Positions 25,915 to 39,100 of a stretch of 64,000 nucleotides of DNA are shown here, in pieces. The stretch is from contig CM048554.1 in assembly GCA_026413225.1 (NCBI GenBank), positions 72,966,463 to 73,030,462 on the forward strand. Reading direction: 5' to 3'. Origin of the DNA: Otis tarda. Lineage: Eukaryota; Chordata; Aves; Otidiformes; Otididae. Within the stretch, counting starts at the first letter, position 1. Each line of letters begins with the position of its first letter. The notes under the pieces were generated by a model. It had not been told where the DNA came from. It searched no databases and worked only from the letters and a program-made list of their open reading frames with translations. The position numbers and the translations under genes are program-made.

Positions 25915-28900
25915 CTAAAAAATTAAAACATAATTATGTGTTATCCAATCCTGCTCACAAACCACTTAATCCACACAACAAATATCCTTTTATGTGCAAA
26001 TAACATAATTTTAAAAAAGCAAAGCAAAGTTTAATATTTACTCTGGTTTGTAACTCAGTATAAACCAAAAAATCCTATCAAACCAAGAGGATATATTGTA
26101 GCAGAAATAAGTTTGTATTACTTTTCCCTTTCACTATGGAATTTTCATAGTTATTTTGTTTGATATTCTTTTGCTCATAAGAGTAAATAATACATAAATT
26201 ACAGATTACAGTCTTACACAGCAAATCGTTACTTTCTGTTGCCTCTGCTCAATTTTTGGATACTCAAGTTGTGATTTTAAAATGAGCGTAATGATTAGGA
26301 AATGGTAAGGACCTAAAATTCCCAAGAACATCTGTTCAGTTACTTCTGACACAATAGGTTAGCACTGTTTGATCAGTAACATCCATTTTAATATTTTTGA
26401 TTTTTCACAACTAGCACTTTATCTATGAAAGGTTGATAAAACAAACTGGCAAAGACTCACAGGTATGTGGAATACTAGGAATAGATGTAAAAAAACTCCC
26501 CAATTCCAATTCCAGCTTCAATAATGTTCTTTTTGTCAGATATAACAGCAATAGAATTTTACAAATACACTTGGAATGTAAGATTTTAAAAAGTGTACAA
26601 TAACACAAAGTTGGCAATAGAAGTTACCTATTCATTAAAGTAATCAATAAACATTTACTTTATTATAACCCACAGCTGCTTTACCAAGATGACAAATTAA
26701 CATTAAACTTACTCTTTTTAATAATTCCTGTGATCTAAGACTATGCATTTCCTCTGTGCTCAAACCCTCTATAACCAAAAATGTCAAGCTAGTTAAAGAT
26801 CTAAAAAGAAATGTAATAATTGTAGAGACAGAAATGATACCAAGTATTTGGCGCTCAGGCTGTGTGTGTTATAGTATAATGAACATCATTATAGAAGATT
26901 ATTTTTCTTCCAGCATTTGTTCTATATGCAACTGTCTGTGGTCAACTTTGCCGAATGATTTAATAAATCCCAGACATTACTTAGCCTTCTGGTATGTGAG
27001 TAATGCTATTCTCTAGTTTGAAAAAAATAAGACTTAAACCACTTGAACTTCTATTCAATGAAAGAGAACATGTATGTTTGAAACAGTAGTATCAAAGAAA
27101 GACTGCAAGATGCTGGGTGCTAAACACAACACCATTTCATAAATTACACATTCAAACATCTACAGATGGCAGGAAAAAAAATCTCCCAAAAGAAGTTTCG
27201 AATTGGCTGTTACCACTGCAACTAGAGAGGAGGCAAAAATGTACTGTGACTTGACAGCTTTCTTCCCAAAAGCTACGGAGTGGACTACTGTATCTGAGGA
27301 AAGTCTCTCAAACAAAATCTCCCAACTCATAACCAGGTCACTATTCCAGTTCGTCACTGTATTTAGGTCAGGCTGTGTAACAGCCTGTACCAGGGGAATA
27401 TGAGCCTGCTCCTGCAGCCAGCATTATGGGATGTCGTGACGTTTGCCTTGAGAGCTAGCCTGGAGAGCTAGCCAAGGCCAACGATTTTTTTGATTAAATG
27501 AAGCACATTTATGAAACGTTTCCTGTAGTGTTTTCCCCCCTTCTTTCCCGGGGCATCAATATTGTTTGGGATGAGCGATATAGCTTTTAGGAGCAGAAGC
27601 TGCATTATTTTTTCAGTATTATCATTAGTAATTATATTTCATATGTTATGCTATGATGAATTTTCTTCTTTGTTGTTTTGGAAAACGCATAACATTACAT
27701 GAGAATGAAGGGGGACACAATCAAAGCAGGTTTGGCATTAGCTCTCAAAAGTTCAAACAATTAAAATAAAGATGGCAAAGTTCATTTATACATACACTGA
27801 TCTATCACTCTCTTTATCCTAAGGTAAAAAGATCTCTTTCATACGAACTTTACTGTTGGACATTCTTTGTTTTTCTTTCCTTATCAAATGCCTTCTACTC
27901 TCCATTGACCATTCTTTGATGTGTGACTAATTTAAAGACTTTTAAATTTAATCAACACTATCTTCTTTGTCCATCCTCTGTGCACTATTTGCTACGTGTT
28001 AAAGCTATGATATTTGTCCTTTGTGTTACATCTGCAGTGGAAAAGGTCAACAACTCTGGGTTCAACTTATGAGCTGAAAGACAGTTTTCTATGCAGACTA
28101 TGAAGCCCAACTATTAATTGCAGACAAGCAATGAATCAGTTCTTGACACCAGGATCTGAAGTTTGCCTTTGGGCTGTTTGCCATATCAGGCAGAGATACC
28201 TTAGAAGAACCCTCATTAAAGCATACTCTACTGTAATTAGGCCAACATGGCCCAGGAAAGTAGAGTTTAACTTAATTCCTAACATACTATTGCATCTGAT
28301 GAAGACAGTTTTGTTGAATACATTACTCATACCTGCAATGAGGCTTAACCACCAAAGCTTTCAAGATTTTATTGAAAAACAAATAAAATAAAAGCTGAAA
28401 ACCTTGCTCGTTAACTCAGGTCAAGAGCCAGTTTTGAGAAGGACAGCAGGGCCACAGGCACCTTGTTGGCAGAAAGAGTTATGGAAGTTTTAACATGTGA
28501 TGGAGGAATAGCATCATGTCAAGCCTTCACAATCAAATTGAATGATTTGACAGTAAGAAATGAAGCATTTTTCCCAAGGATATCTATTAGCGCTATGCCA
28601 TATGCTGCATTTTTTTTTCTAAAGCAGGAAAACCATAAAAATAATAAGAAAACTCTACTGAGCAAAAAGTCAGTGAGAATGCAGAAGATAATTAATTCTA
28701 CCAGAGCCAACAGAGGCAAGGACAAAGTGAGTTAATGGAACTAAGAGTGATTTTATGCAACCATCATACAGCTCTGTTCTTGAAAAACAACAAAAAAGTA
28801 ATTCTTCAGACAAATGCCATTCTTGAGAAAGAAGAAATGTTTCTAGCCTGTAGTACCTTCCTGATAATGCTTATGGACCATCCAAGTTTCGAAATAGTCT

Positions 28901-31900
28901 TAAAAATGGAACTATAAGCATGCTTTAGAGAAACTTTATTGGACCACAAATTCACTGTATCAAAATGGGGGACTTGTAGTCAGCACCAGATCTACAACTG
29001 ACATTTTCCTATCGGTACACTGCCTAAAATAAAACCTCTCTGTTTTTATCTCTCTGTCTTATGAATAACACTTAACATAGGGTTATATAGATATTGACAT
29101 GTTCACTGACAAATCAGTGAACGCAAAACAACAGTAACAAAGCAAACGTCCCAGCTTTCACCTCAAATGCCTCTATTGTTTTCAGTTATCGGCCTGCATG
29201 CCAAAGCCTACACTAGTAACCTCTGGCTCTTTGGCAGTGTGAACACTTTCTCAAAATATAAGAAAGCATTTCATAAAAAATACAGAAATAAGAAAACTGT
29301 GACAATCAACATAACAGTCAACATATTTACCCCCCGTGACTGTATGAGAAAACTTAATCCAATGATGTGGAGCAGGAAAGCAAACGTCTAAGCATTTGAT
29401 GCCCAGCTTTGTTAATTTATTACATGTATATTGCCATGAGGCAAATGAAGTTTTAAAATCTCCATTCTTGTTACTAAACAACTTGGATTTTATCTGAAAT
29501 CTCTGAAATATAGCCTGGGATAGCAAATTAGCAACTAGCCTCTGTAGGGATTTATAATCATCTTCCAACTACACTTTCAAAAATAGTAATTGCCTTTGCA
29601 CTCCATTAAGTATCCTTTCAGAAAAGTGTATTTCCTTTTTAAGTAGAAGATAGAAATATAAGCAACTCAAATGAGTTGTCTAGAACATATTAAAGTCCTG
29701 CCAGAGCCTCTTATCAGATCTACATCCTGTTGTATTTTCAAAGCAATATGATTTCCTCTATGTACACTATCAGAGGTTCCTTTAGTGTCCAGTTCGGGGT
29801 TTGTTTTTTCTTGTCTCATCTGACATTGTAATTTGATCAAGATGTTCATTGCATCATTTTGCCTTACAGTTTAATTGCTTGTAATACAGCTGTGATAGCA
29901 AGTGTGATGGGAATTACGCCTAGCTGGAAAATGCAGAACCCCCAGACCAAACTCAAAGAGCCTGTACAATGCCTGCCGTGACTGGCAGAAGTCCTCCAGC
30001 TCGGGCAATAATCCAGTCTTTAATCCAACCGCCCTCCTCTACTACAGTTGCAAAATTCCTTTATTGAAGTATGCAGTTTGATGTTCTAATATAATACCTC
30101 TATTTGGGGAAAAAATAACAGTGGATTTCTCTTGCGCTCTTTATTACACTGCTTCTCTTTGGCAGGGTCAGTTTACACCCCACTGGCTCCGGACTCCTTT
30201 GGACTCACTGTCTGTAAATCCGCTCTGCCAGGACACTGTGGTTTTTATCCCTTAAACGTTATTTGGATTACAAAAAAGGCGAATGTCCAAAAGGCATGCT
30301 TCTGGCAAGGTTTCAGTCCAGAACTAAAACACAGGAACACAGTGTATTTTTCAGTATTGTCACTGCTTCTAAGGGGCACCTACATGATTGAATTAAAAAG
30401 AATTCATCCACTATTTATATGATTTAGCTAAGCAGAGAGGTATGAGGCTGAAAAAATCCCTAGAATTCAGCCAATAAAAATAAACTTTCAGCTGCCAATT
30501 TGTAGCTTGCATTTAGTGGCTTTAACAACCAACCATCTCTTACAATGAAAGTAGTATTTGGGAATGTGACTTTTCTCTCTTTGAAATTCAAAGGTAATTT
30601 GATAGCTTAGCTATCAATACCCATAGCCAGATTCTCTGCAGCTCTGACTCGAGTACGAAGGTATACCTCCTCCCTAATTTTTGTCTGAATGCAGGCTTGT
30701 AGGTAATAGTTATTAATCTGATAAAGAAAGCAGAGTTGAAATAAAGTGTTTCTATCAATGACGATGCAGACAACTAGATTCATTGTACGTTGCTTTCCAT
30801 TGTGGTCTTACAGCATTTCAGATTTTTTAGAGTGAACCGAGACACTTCTTTGACCATTGTTGCTGGCTTCTTCTCTCATCTAAATAAACATATCCAACAA
30901 CGAGCATGAGCATTCAACAGAAACACAAGAAAAATACCTTAATTACAGAAGATTTTGCAAAAGAATTTACATTTCAAGCAAGCAGAGCAGAAAGGGGGTG
31001 ACGGTTAAAATTACATTAGACAAGTCATCTTTTATTTCCTTTCAATTAAGCTCAAGTGTGTACTCTAATAGGAGCAGCTGAAGCAAACTGAGAGACAGAG
31101 GGAAGGAAATGTTAACATAAAGTAAGATAAGAAAGTGGAGTGAAGCATGAAGCAGGGATGACTGGGCAAAATATGGGTTCAGGCAGATATCAGGAAGAGG
31201 GAGCAGCAGGAAGAGATAAATCATCCCTCTCCTTCCCCCAGGATATAAATATGTTTAAAAACAGAATAAAAGATGAGAATCCAGGAAGAGGCAAATGTCT
31301 TAAGAGCAAAAAAGAAGTGTGACAGATGTAAAATATTCTGTATTTTTATGTTCTCTGTGATTGTTTCAATTCCTTACCTAAGACGGTGCAGTCTCTTAAC
31401 AGATCAAATGGTTAAGGATTCTGGTCCAGCTCAGGCAGGAAGAATACTAGCTATTTACACCTCTTAGTTAACTAGAAACGGATATGAAAAGAGGATACTG
31501 AGTTTGGGGACAACTAAGATGCTATTATTATGGTACCAGATCTCTCATTCTCATCTGAGAAGCAGCAACATTTCTAGGAGGAGAGAAAGGAAAAAAATGT
31601 GTATGGATGGGTAGGTCCACGGAGACTAGGAATTCTGAATGGCACCTCAGTGAGTTGCTGCCCGTCATGAGGATGAAATTGGCAGTATGATGAAGATCTG
31701 CTTGCCGAAGCTAATAATTAGCTTGTGTGCCTGGACACACAAGTGGCTGCCTCCAAAGCAGAGTATCTTTCAAACTACTCTTGGATGTGCAAGTAGAACA
31801 GAATGGGAAAGAAAAGGGGAAAAAAGACAGAAATCAGACAGAAGAGAGGAGCCAGGTAAAACAAAGAGAAATGAAAAACAGACCAGTCCTACAAATAAAT

Positions 31901-32818
31901 TGTATTCTATTAATAATTCATACCTATAGGTAACAAACATGTACCAGCATGTCAAATCAAATTAAAGAGAAAATTTTTCCTCCTATGTTCTCAGAAAAGT
32001 AAGGATTTTCATGATTACAAAGTAAATGCTTTGCATGTGGCACTGCAGTTTTCAGCAGATCACGTATTACTAATGGACATGCGGGATCATCTGATCCTCC
32101 ATTTGCCTCTCTTGCCTGCGTATCTGTTAAAGAAAATGTTTACAGCTCATGTAACATTAACCTTCACAATATTTTTAGCAACATTCAGCTCTGGTCAGGC
32201 AGAAATAGATCTTATTTTCAAAAACAATAAACTATTTTCCAGTGGTGACAACTCTCTGTTCACCTTGACGAATTTCAAGCAACTGACTTTAAGGTAAGGA
32301 TCTGTAGTGGGCTAGGGAAAACATGACCACTTGGATTAACAGGGACTGCAGGGCTATATAAATATTTAATACACTGAACGAAACACTTCAGCAGAACACA
32401 CACAAAACATCACCTCTGCAAATATTTCACGGGTCACTTCCTTTTCCACTCATTTTCTACTCCTGTGGCCTATGAGAAGTTTACTGTAAAAATTAAAATA
32501 CTTTGATAATGAAAGATAGGTCTCAAACTAAAAGCAGTCTGAACAAGTAGAAATTCTTCTAAGGAAGTCAAGAGCAGCTGTTACTTCTTCTGGTCTGATA
32601 TAATGAGGCAGGAACCACCATGCTCCCTCCCACCCTTGCATTTCCGAGGTGAGATTCCCATGCCAAAAGCTGTCAGGAACAGCACAGGCCTTTTAGCCAT
32701 ATTTACATTTAAGTCATAATGTCAAAATTAGAGGCTATTGCTGCTCTGCTCTCTCTTAGCTGAACATCACCCCCCGACCCCACTATCTGCATTTCACAGC
32801 AGACTGAAGATGTGCAAT

Positions 32819-32860
32819 GGCCAGCCCAGAACGTCAAGGCTGCAGGTTTCTGGGCTGGCC
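32819..32860. other. Perfect 13-bp inverted repeat (hairpin), 16-base loop
   Basis: The left arm GGCCAGCCCAGAA (32819-32831) is exactly complementary to the right arm TTCTGGGCTGGCC (32848-32860), with a 16-base loop. The stem is GC-rich, so a transcript from either strand could fold stably. No A-rich tail or target-site duplication was noticed. The stem is short for a typical microRNA precursor. Confidence 0.7.
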
Positions 32861-34959
32861 CTAACCAAAGTCACCTTCAAGGTAAGGCCGTACCTTTTCT
32901 TGAAAACCTAACTTGTGAACTATTTACTTCCCAAAAGCCTTTCAAGCAAGCTTAAAAACTACCATCTCCTGACCTCCCCCCACCCCCCGGCTTCCTATCT
33001 GAAAGAACAGCCCCATTCAGTCTGCTCCTAATCTTCACCCTCTTGCTTCCTAGTCCTGCCTCATCTCCCATCGCATCAGCAGTGTTCTGGCTGCAGAACG
33101 GTCAAAGCTCCTAGGAGCGCCATGCCACAGCCAGATGCTTGGATGGTTTTTTGCATGCAGAGTTATTCTTGCTTCCTGTTGAGGTCCATGGACACTGGAA
33201 GAGAAAGCCAGGCTATTTTCCTATGTGATCTGTTCTTATTAGCGTTCCAAAACCGTTCAGACCAGCCCAGACCTCTTCTACCTTGCTGGTCTACAACTGC
33301 TCCCACTGCCAGAGTTAGCCCCACTCTACAATCCTTGCTCTTTCTCACCACATGCCTGCAGATCCCCTCCTTTAGTAAACAACATAACATAAATTTTAAA
33401 AAGTCATGAGAAACACAGGGTACATAGCAAAGTTTGCAGCCTGACTTCATGAGGACTACTAAAACATGACATTTGTTAGAAATGTGTCTAGATGTGGGTA
33501 GTTTGAATAACCTTGCATGGTTCTGTATACACAAAACTTGGAAATAGCATTTCTTTCTTTCCTTATTTTTCCTTTTCCTTCTGGTTTTATGTGAATATTT
33601 ACATCAACATAGCAAGGTTTCCCCAGTACACCACAAAGCAGGAAGGATGTACTTTGGAGGTAGGACAGGATCTGTTGCTATATTTTAGAGGAAATTATTT
33701 CTCAAAATAATTAACTTCCTTGCTTTATGTTGCTATGCTAGTTCGCAGTGTAACAGACCAGATTTATCAAACTGTATACGATCAATTAATTTGTGATAAC
33801 AATCTTGCAGCCCATGGGCCAAGCACTAAACTCATGCAGAGGTAACTACCATTTGTTGGACAAACATATTCAGTTATGTCAGTTTGATGCTCCAGAACTT
33901 CATAATCCCTACTGCAGTGTGTAAGCATCTAAAGTGAACATTCTGCAGGTGGAAAAAATCTGGTTTGATCCCTGCTTAAGAATATCTGCTTATAGGATTC
34001 ATGCAGCATGCTTACCTATGCTTGGATGTAAAAGACAGAAGGGTGATAAGAGTGATTACTCAAAGCAACAAAATCCATATTTTTTCTTCCTGTTAAAGAT
34101 TTACATGGATGACTTGTTATCTAAGTATTGCCATGGTGTTAATATTCATAGGGAGACAACCTATCCGTGGAAAATTATCATAAATATTCTGGAACTCTCC
34201 ACCTTAACCTATATTCAGATTACTGAAACTTCTGATTCGTATACATTAATTTGTCATATAAGCTTGCTCTTTGCCATAGAAGTATATTTAAGATTATTCT
34301 TCTATATACATTATAACTATTTGCACTGAACATCATCTTTTCCCAACAAACTTTGCATACTTAAATGCCTATTAAACTCTAGCTGAGGTGAACTCACACG
34401 TCTTTAAAATACATCCCCCAGTAAACACATAATGAAAAAATGGCAAAACAATTTAGGACAGAAGGAGGAAACCATTTTGTTCAACTGAACACAGCAAGAA
34501 GGTAGGAAATGGGATATAGTCAGGACGCTGCTGTAGTCTAAAATAAATGCTGGCACCTAATTTGACAGGAAGTCAAATATTAGAGTACATTTTTATTTAT
34601 ACATCTGATGAGGCTTACTTCAGTCTATTGGCTTGTATGAAACACGCTGTTATGTTTGGTGTGGAAATGAAACTCATAATGAAGAAATAAAATACAGTCC
34701 ATAGATATTTTATAATGACACCCAGACTACAGGTTGCTGATAAACGAACTGTAAGTCCTACTCAGCTCTACTGCTCCACCAAGAAGACATCTCCCTTTTC
34801 TGTAGATCTCAAACTAAAAATAGCTCTAGGGAGGAACTGAAAATCTTTCTGAGACTCTGAATGCACCAGCTACTCTGAGGCACTTGTTGCAGTAAGAATG
34901 AGGCTGAAGTTCTCAGAAATATTTTTACTGGAAGCAGTAGCATCATGTACCTCTTACAT

Positions 34960-35025
34960 ATGCACACGTACACACTAACCCCCCTATACATACAAAGATA
35001 TATATGTATGTGTATACACATTGTA
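34960..35025. repeat. Degenerate AC/TA-rich microsatellite
   Basis: Alternating purine-pyrimidine sequence (CACACGTACACACTA, then TATACATACAAAGATATATA, then TGTATGTGTATACACA). It is decayed and probably polymorphic only in its purer TA part. Confidence 0.55.
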
Positions 35026-35939
35026 AAGAAAAACTGTTTTTTTTTTCTTAAAACAAGAAATAATCTGTCTCCCAAGGAACTGCACACTGATAATAAAACG
35101 TGGTGTTAATTCCAACTTCTGGGTCTACAGAAATGGCCATAGATGGACCAAGAACTCTATGTAGATTCCAGTTTTGCTTGCTATTTAACATTCCTGTACA
35201 GATGCCACACCTGCACTTCAACAACCTGATGAGCAATGGGAAACTGCAAGCAACAAGCAGCACAAGAATGGGGTAGGGGGAAGCACTATGTGTAAAATGA
35301 GGCATTTTAAACTGTATCAGAAAAATATACCCGAAAATAAAAGACAATACAGAAGAGTGTGGCAATAAGGGAGATTTGTAACAACTATTCAACTTTCATC
35401 TTTATGATTAACCTATATATCCAGAAAGTCACGAGTCATGTGTGCTTTCTGTGATCTCAAGATTTTTCTAATTTACAACCAGTGTTCAATAACAACTACT
35501 TCTACTGCACGTGATGTGCTACCTTCAATTAAGCTTATTGTTATATTTTATTACATATAATGAAAGTTTTACTCTTGTTGCCTGAGATCTCACACGAGCT
35601 ATCCTGTTGATACACCTCTCAAATCACATACATACCAAGTACTTTTCATGGTTCTGGCCAACGGAGCTTCATCAACCAGTTCCTGGATGAGACTGCAGAA
35701 GCGTATTTCCAGTATCCACGCATTACAGAAACACTAACCGGAAGATGTACCAAGAAGGGCCATCAGGATAAGACCCAAAGAGCTTAAATGAGGAGCACGT
35801 CAGGTTACATTTAGGCACCGCGGCGAGACGTGGCAGAAAGGCACTCATTTATCTCTGAGAAGCCAGCCCAGTTGGAGGAAACAAAACCTCCATGTGGGCA
35901 CATTTGTTTGCCATGCAAATAGTTCGGCCATACGGGAAA

Positions 35940-36180
35940 GAGAGCAAGCAACCTCCCTGCTGGGAAACTCATCCTTTCGGGCGGCATCTCTCCGGTGCGG
36001 CGTGCGGATGGTGCCATCTAGCGAGCAGGGGACTCCCTCTCCCGGAACCCCACTGCCCGGGGATTCTCACTCCCCGGGAAACACAGCGCGTGGCGTGGAG
36101 GAGGATGCCCTCGGGTGGGGAGCTGCACCGTCACCCCGAAGCACTGCGGTCTCTCTGTTACCACGAACCATCAAAACACG
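35940..36180. promoter_or_regulatory. Isolated CpG-rich patch (small CpG-island candidate)
   Basis: About 240 bp stands out from the AT-rich surroundings by high GC and frequent CpG (for example CGGGCGGCAT, CTCCGGTGCGGCGTGCGG, CCCGGGGATTC, GCGCGTGGCGTGG). CpG depletion is normal in unconstrained vertebrate introns, so local retention suggests an unmethylated element such as an alternative promoter or enhancer. It is not the first exon of NT5DC1: no reading frame shows the HAD motif I region. A recently inserted GC-rich repeat is an alternative explanation. The function is inferred from composition only. Confidence 0.4.
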
Positions 36181-39100
36181 GGTGTCGAGAGGACAAATCC
36201 TACTATTTCCTGGGCTGATAATTTTTTTTTTCTGTTATTTTTTTCCCTCTTTCTCTATTTATTGGCCTCTGTGAAGGCAGAAGAGCCTTGGGAAATCCCC
36301 TCCAATTTTTAGACAAAACTTTTAAAAGAATGGAACTGAAACAACCAGTTCCACAGAAACGACCCCAAATGGCAATGATCTGCAAACAGCAACCATCAGA
36401 GGTCACAGTGTGGGTGTGGGGGAAGGCTTAATCGAAAAGACTGAGTGATTTGAGAGCTTAAAGATAAATTAGAGAGAGAAATAATAACAGTCTTCAAACA
36501 TGCAGAAAAAAAAAAAAAGAACACATGGGGAAAAAAAAGAAAACTAATAATCTGTCTCCTGAGACCAAGGTCAATGAATTAAGAAGCAGTGAGCATATGC
36601 TTCTGCAAGTCTAGATTAGAAACGATATGAAAGTTTCCAGTTTTAAGGGTATTAACACACTGGAAAAGCTACCTAGGAGGTTGTACAACCTTCATAAGTG
36701 CAAGTCTTTAAAAAGAGCTTAGACAATTATCTGTTAGGATAAGGGAAGGAAGGGAACACCCAACGCATCCCTTTGGTAGAGGTGAGGTAAGTGCAAGGTA
36801 TCTTCTATAGTTCCTTAAAGCACTATGATTACATATTATAAATGAATTGCATCCCCATCTCCATCCCCACCTATGGATAACGATGCCTATGATCATGTCA
36901 GAAGCAAAATTTGCCTGTAGGCAGTAAAAGGAGTGGATTCAGCAAGGAGCAGCAGCACAGCTTTTGACTTCTTGCTATTAGTAACACAGTTCTCGCCAAT
37001 CTGAACAATACACAAACTAGAGGTCTGCACTGAAAACTTCATCAGAACAAAAAAGAGACACAGACTGCTGACTTCTACTTTCTTTGCAGACCATCCCTCT
37101 CCCACCTGTACCAGTGAACTTGCCATAGGAATGCTGAGAGAGGAACATTCAATTTCTAATGCTGTTCTTTTGAGCACAAAGACCTCTTTATTCTTATTAT
37201 AGTGCTATCAGCTTGACAACAAAGAAAACAAAGCACTTTCTAGAAATTTAATAAGATGTAAAGTCTCCTTTCAAAATCTTTTTAAAACTGCAAAACTGAA
37301 TTTTGTGCAAAGTCTGTGTGTTGAGTTCATCAGTCTCTTGGGGGAATGGAAAATAAGAAATTATTTCAAATTATACTTAAAGCACTGTCGGAAAGGTCCT
37401 TGCTGGTCAGTTTATCCACAAGAAGTTTAGAGCCCAGGGAAATATGTACTTAAAAATTATGAAAATATATCTTCCAAGTGCTCTATTTGTCATTCTGCGT
37501 TCTTTTTTCTCCTGGTTTGAATCTTCATCTGTTTTAACACTATCCATACATGGCCAAACAGATGAAAAGTACACTCGTAAATATAACAGAATATAAAATA
37601 GATCCCACACGAATGGTGACTAGCCCAGATTAATTCCAGGAGTGAGCATCAGGAGGAAAAAGGCTTTCTGTAAGACGAATTCTGCAGGAAACAATTATTT
37701 TTAGCTAATTAATTTCCCTGGGATTCCAGATTTTCCCCCATCCTGCATCAGGATTAAACAGAAGCCCTTAAAAAAAGAAAAAGAAATAAGGGAGAAACAC
37801 ACACATGCACATGGACTGGCACTTGCTTACTGCACAGAAGTCCATTCTGCAAGCCAGGCAGAAGTACTCTCTCTGCCTTGCTGGAACATGGTTCCAGTCG
37901 ACTGAAGCCTGGTGCTGACGTGACTTTGTTTTTGTGCTTTAATCTCACTTTTCTGACCCTCTTCACTTCATATGGCAACAGAGACTCAAACTGTTCACTC
38001 TGCATGTGACTGTCCTAATCATCAAACCGGGAACCAACCTCTGGCTCTGTATTTCAAGCTCATTCTTTGGAAATCTCAGTTAGTCAGTCCAACATTACAA
38101 TCTAAATTTGGCAAAAAAAGGAATGATGCCCTCTTACATGCCACATAAATGTCTGACTGAAGAGACCTGCTATGCCTATCTCTTTTTTTTTCTCATTCTG
38201 ATCAGAAAGCAATTAACTGTTAATGCAAGATCAAGTACTCTCATGTTCCAGTTCCACTCCCATTTTCTTGTAAGAAATATCTCAACTTTTTGTTGGATTT
38301 TTTTTCTATGAAGGAGCTGCAGAGATGCTAAGCATGGGCAATTCAAGTTGATAGCAATCTAGCATACAAGCTTGAAGAATCTTGCATGTTAAAGCAGCTA
38401 CACGTACAATTAGGACAGTGAAGTCCAAACTTCTTTGAAGATACACTTGGATACACATCCTGGTGTACTTTGGCTTTAAAAAAGATCTCTTGCAGCAAGT
38501 GGATGGTAACATACTCTGGCTAGATCAGACGTATTTGGACAGACCACTTTGCCATTTCAGGTCATCTATAAGCTCTGTCAAGTGGGACCTCTTGGCTTTC
38601 TGAGGCCATTTTTGTATGAATGTCTGTAGCTACTAGCAGGAAATATAAGGAAACTTATATATTTGATAAAAATATTTACATGACAACAGAGTATCTCTTA
38701 CAGCACTGTTGAAATGCTGTTGTTTCAGTTGACGCAAACTTTACAGGGCTCAACCTCTTAGGTCTACTGAAGTCATATAATACCTTTTTATCAAGAATAA
38801 ATATTTGAAATGACATGCCTTTATTCCTCTGTAATTAATCTGCTTGTGGTTCCTCATCTACAGTAGTATACAACACATACATTTTTACTGTTGGAAATGA
38901 TTCTCACTCTTGCTAGCCAACAATACAAACCTGCTTATGTCAAAAATGCCAATTACAAAGGATGTGGACAAGGGATGCATATTTTGAAAATATCTATATT
39001 AGTTGTAGAGCTATAAAAGTGCTAAGAAATGCATGGCCTCCCCTGATCAGCAAACAACAGCTGGCTGATCTCAGTGCTGTAAAGCTCAGGGCTCTTTTCT

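Noticed and set aside
33934-34329. 131-codon plus ORF
   Set aside because: Hydrophobic AT-driven composition, no domain, no promoter or splice support.
35811-36274. CpG patch as NT5DC1 exon 1
   Set aside because: No frame on the minus strand shows a HAD motif I (FDLDHT-like) sequence.
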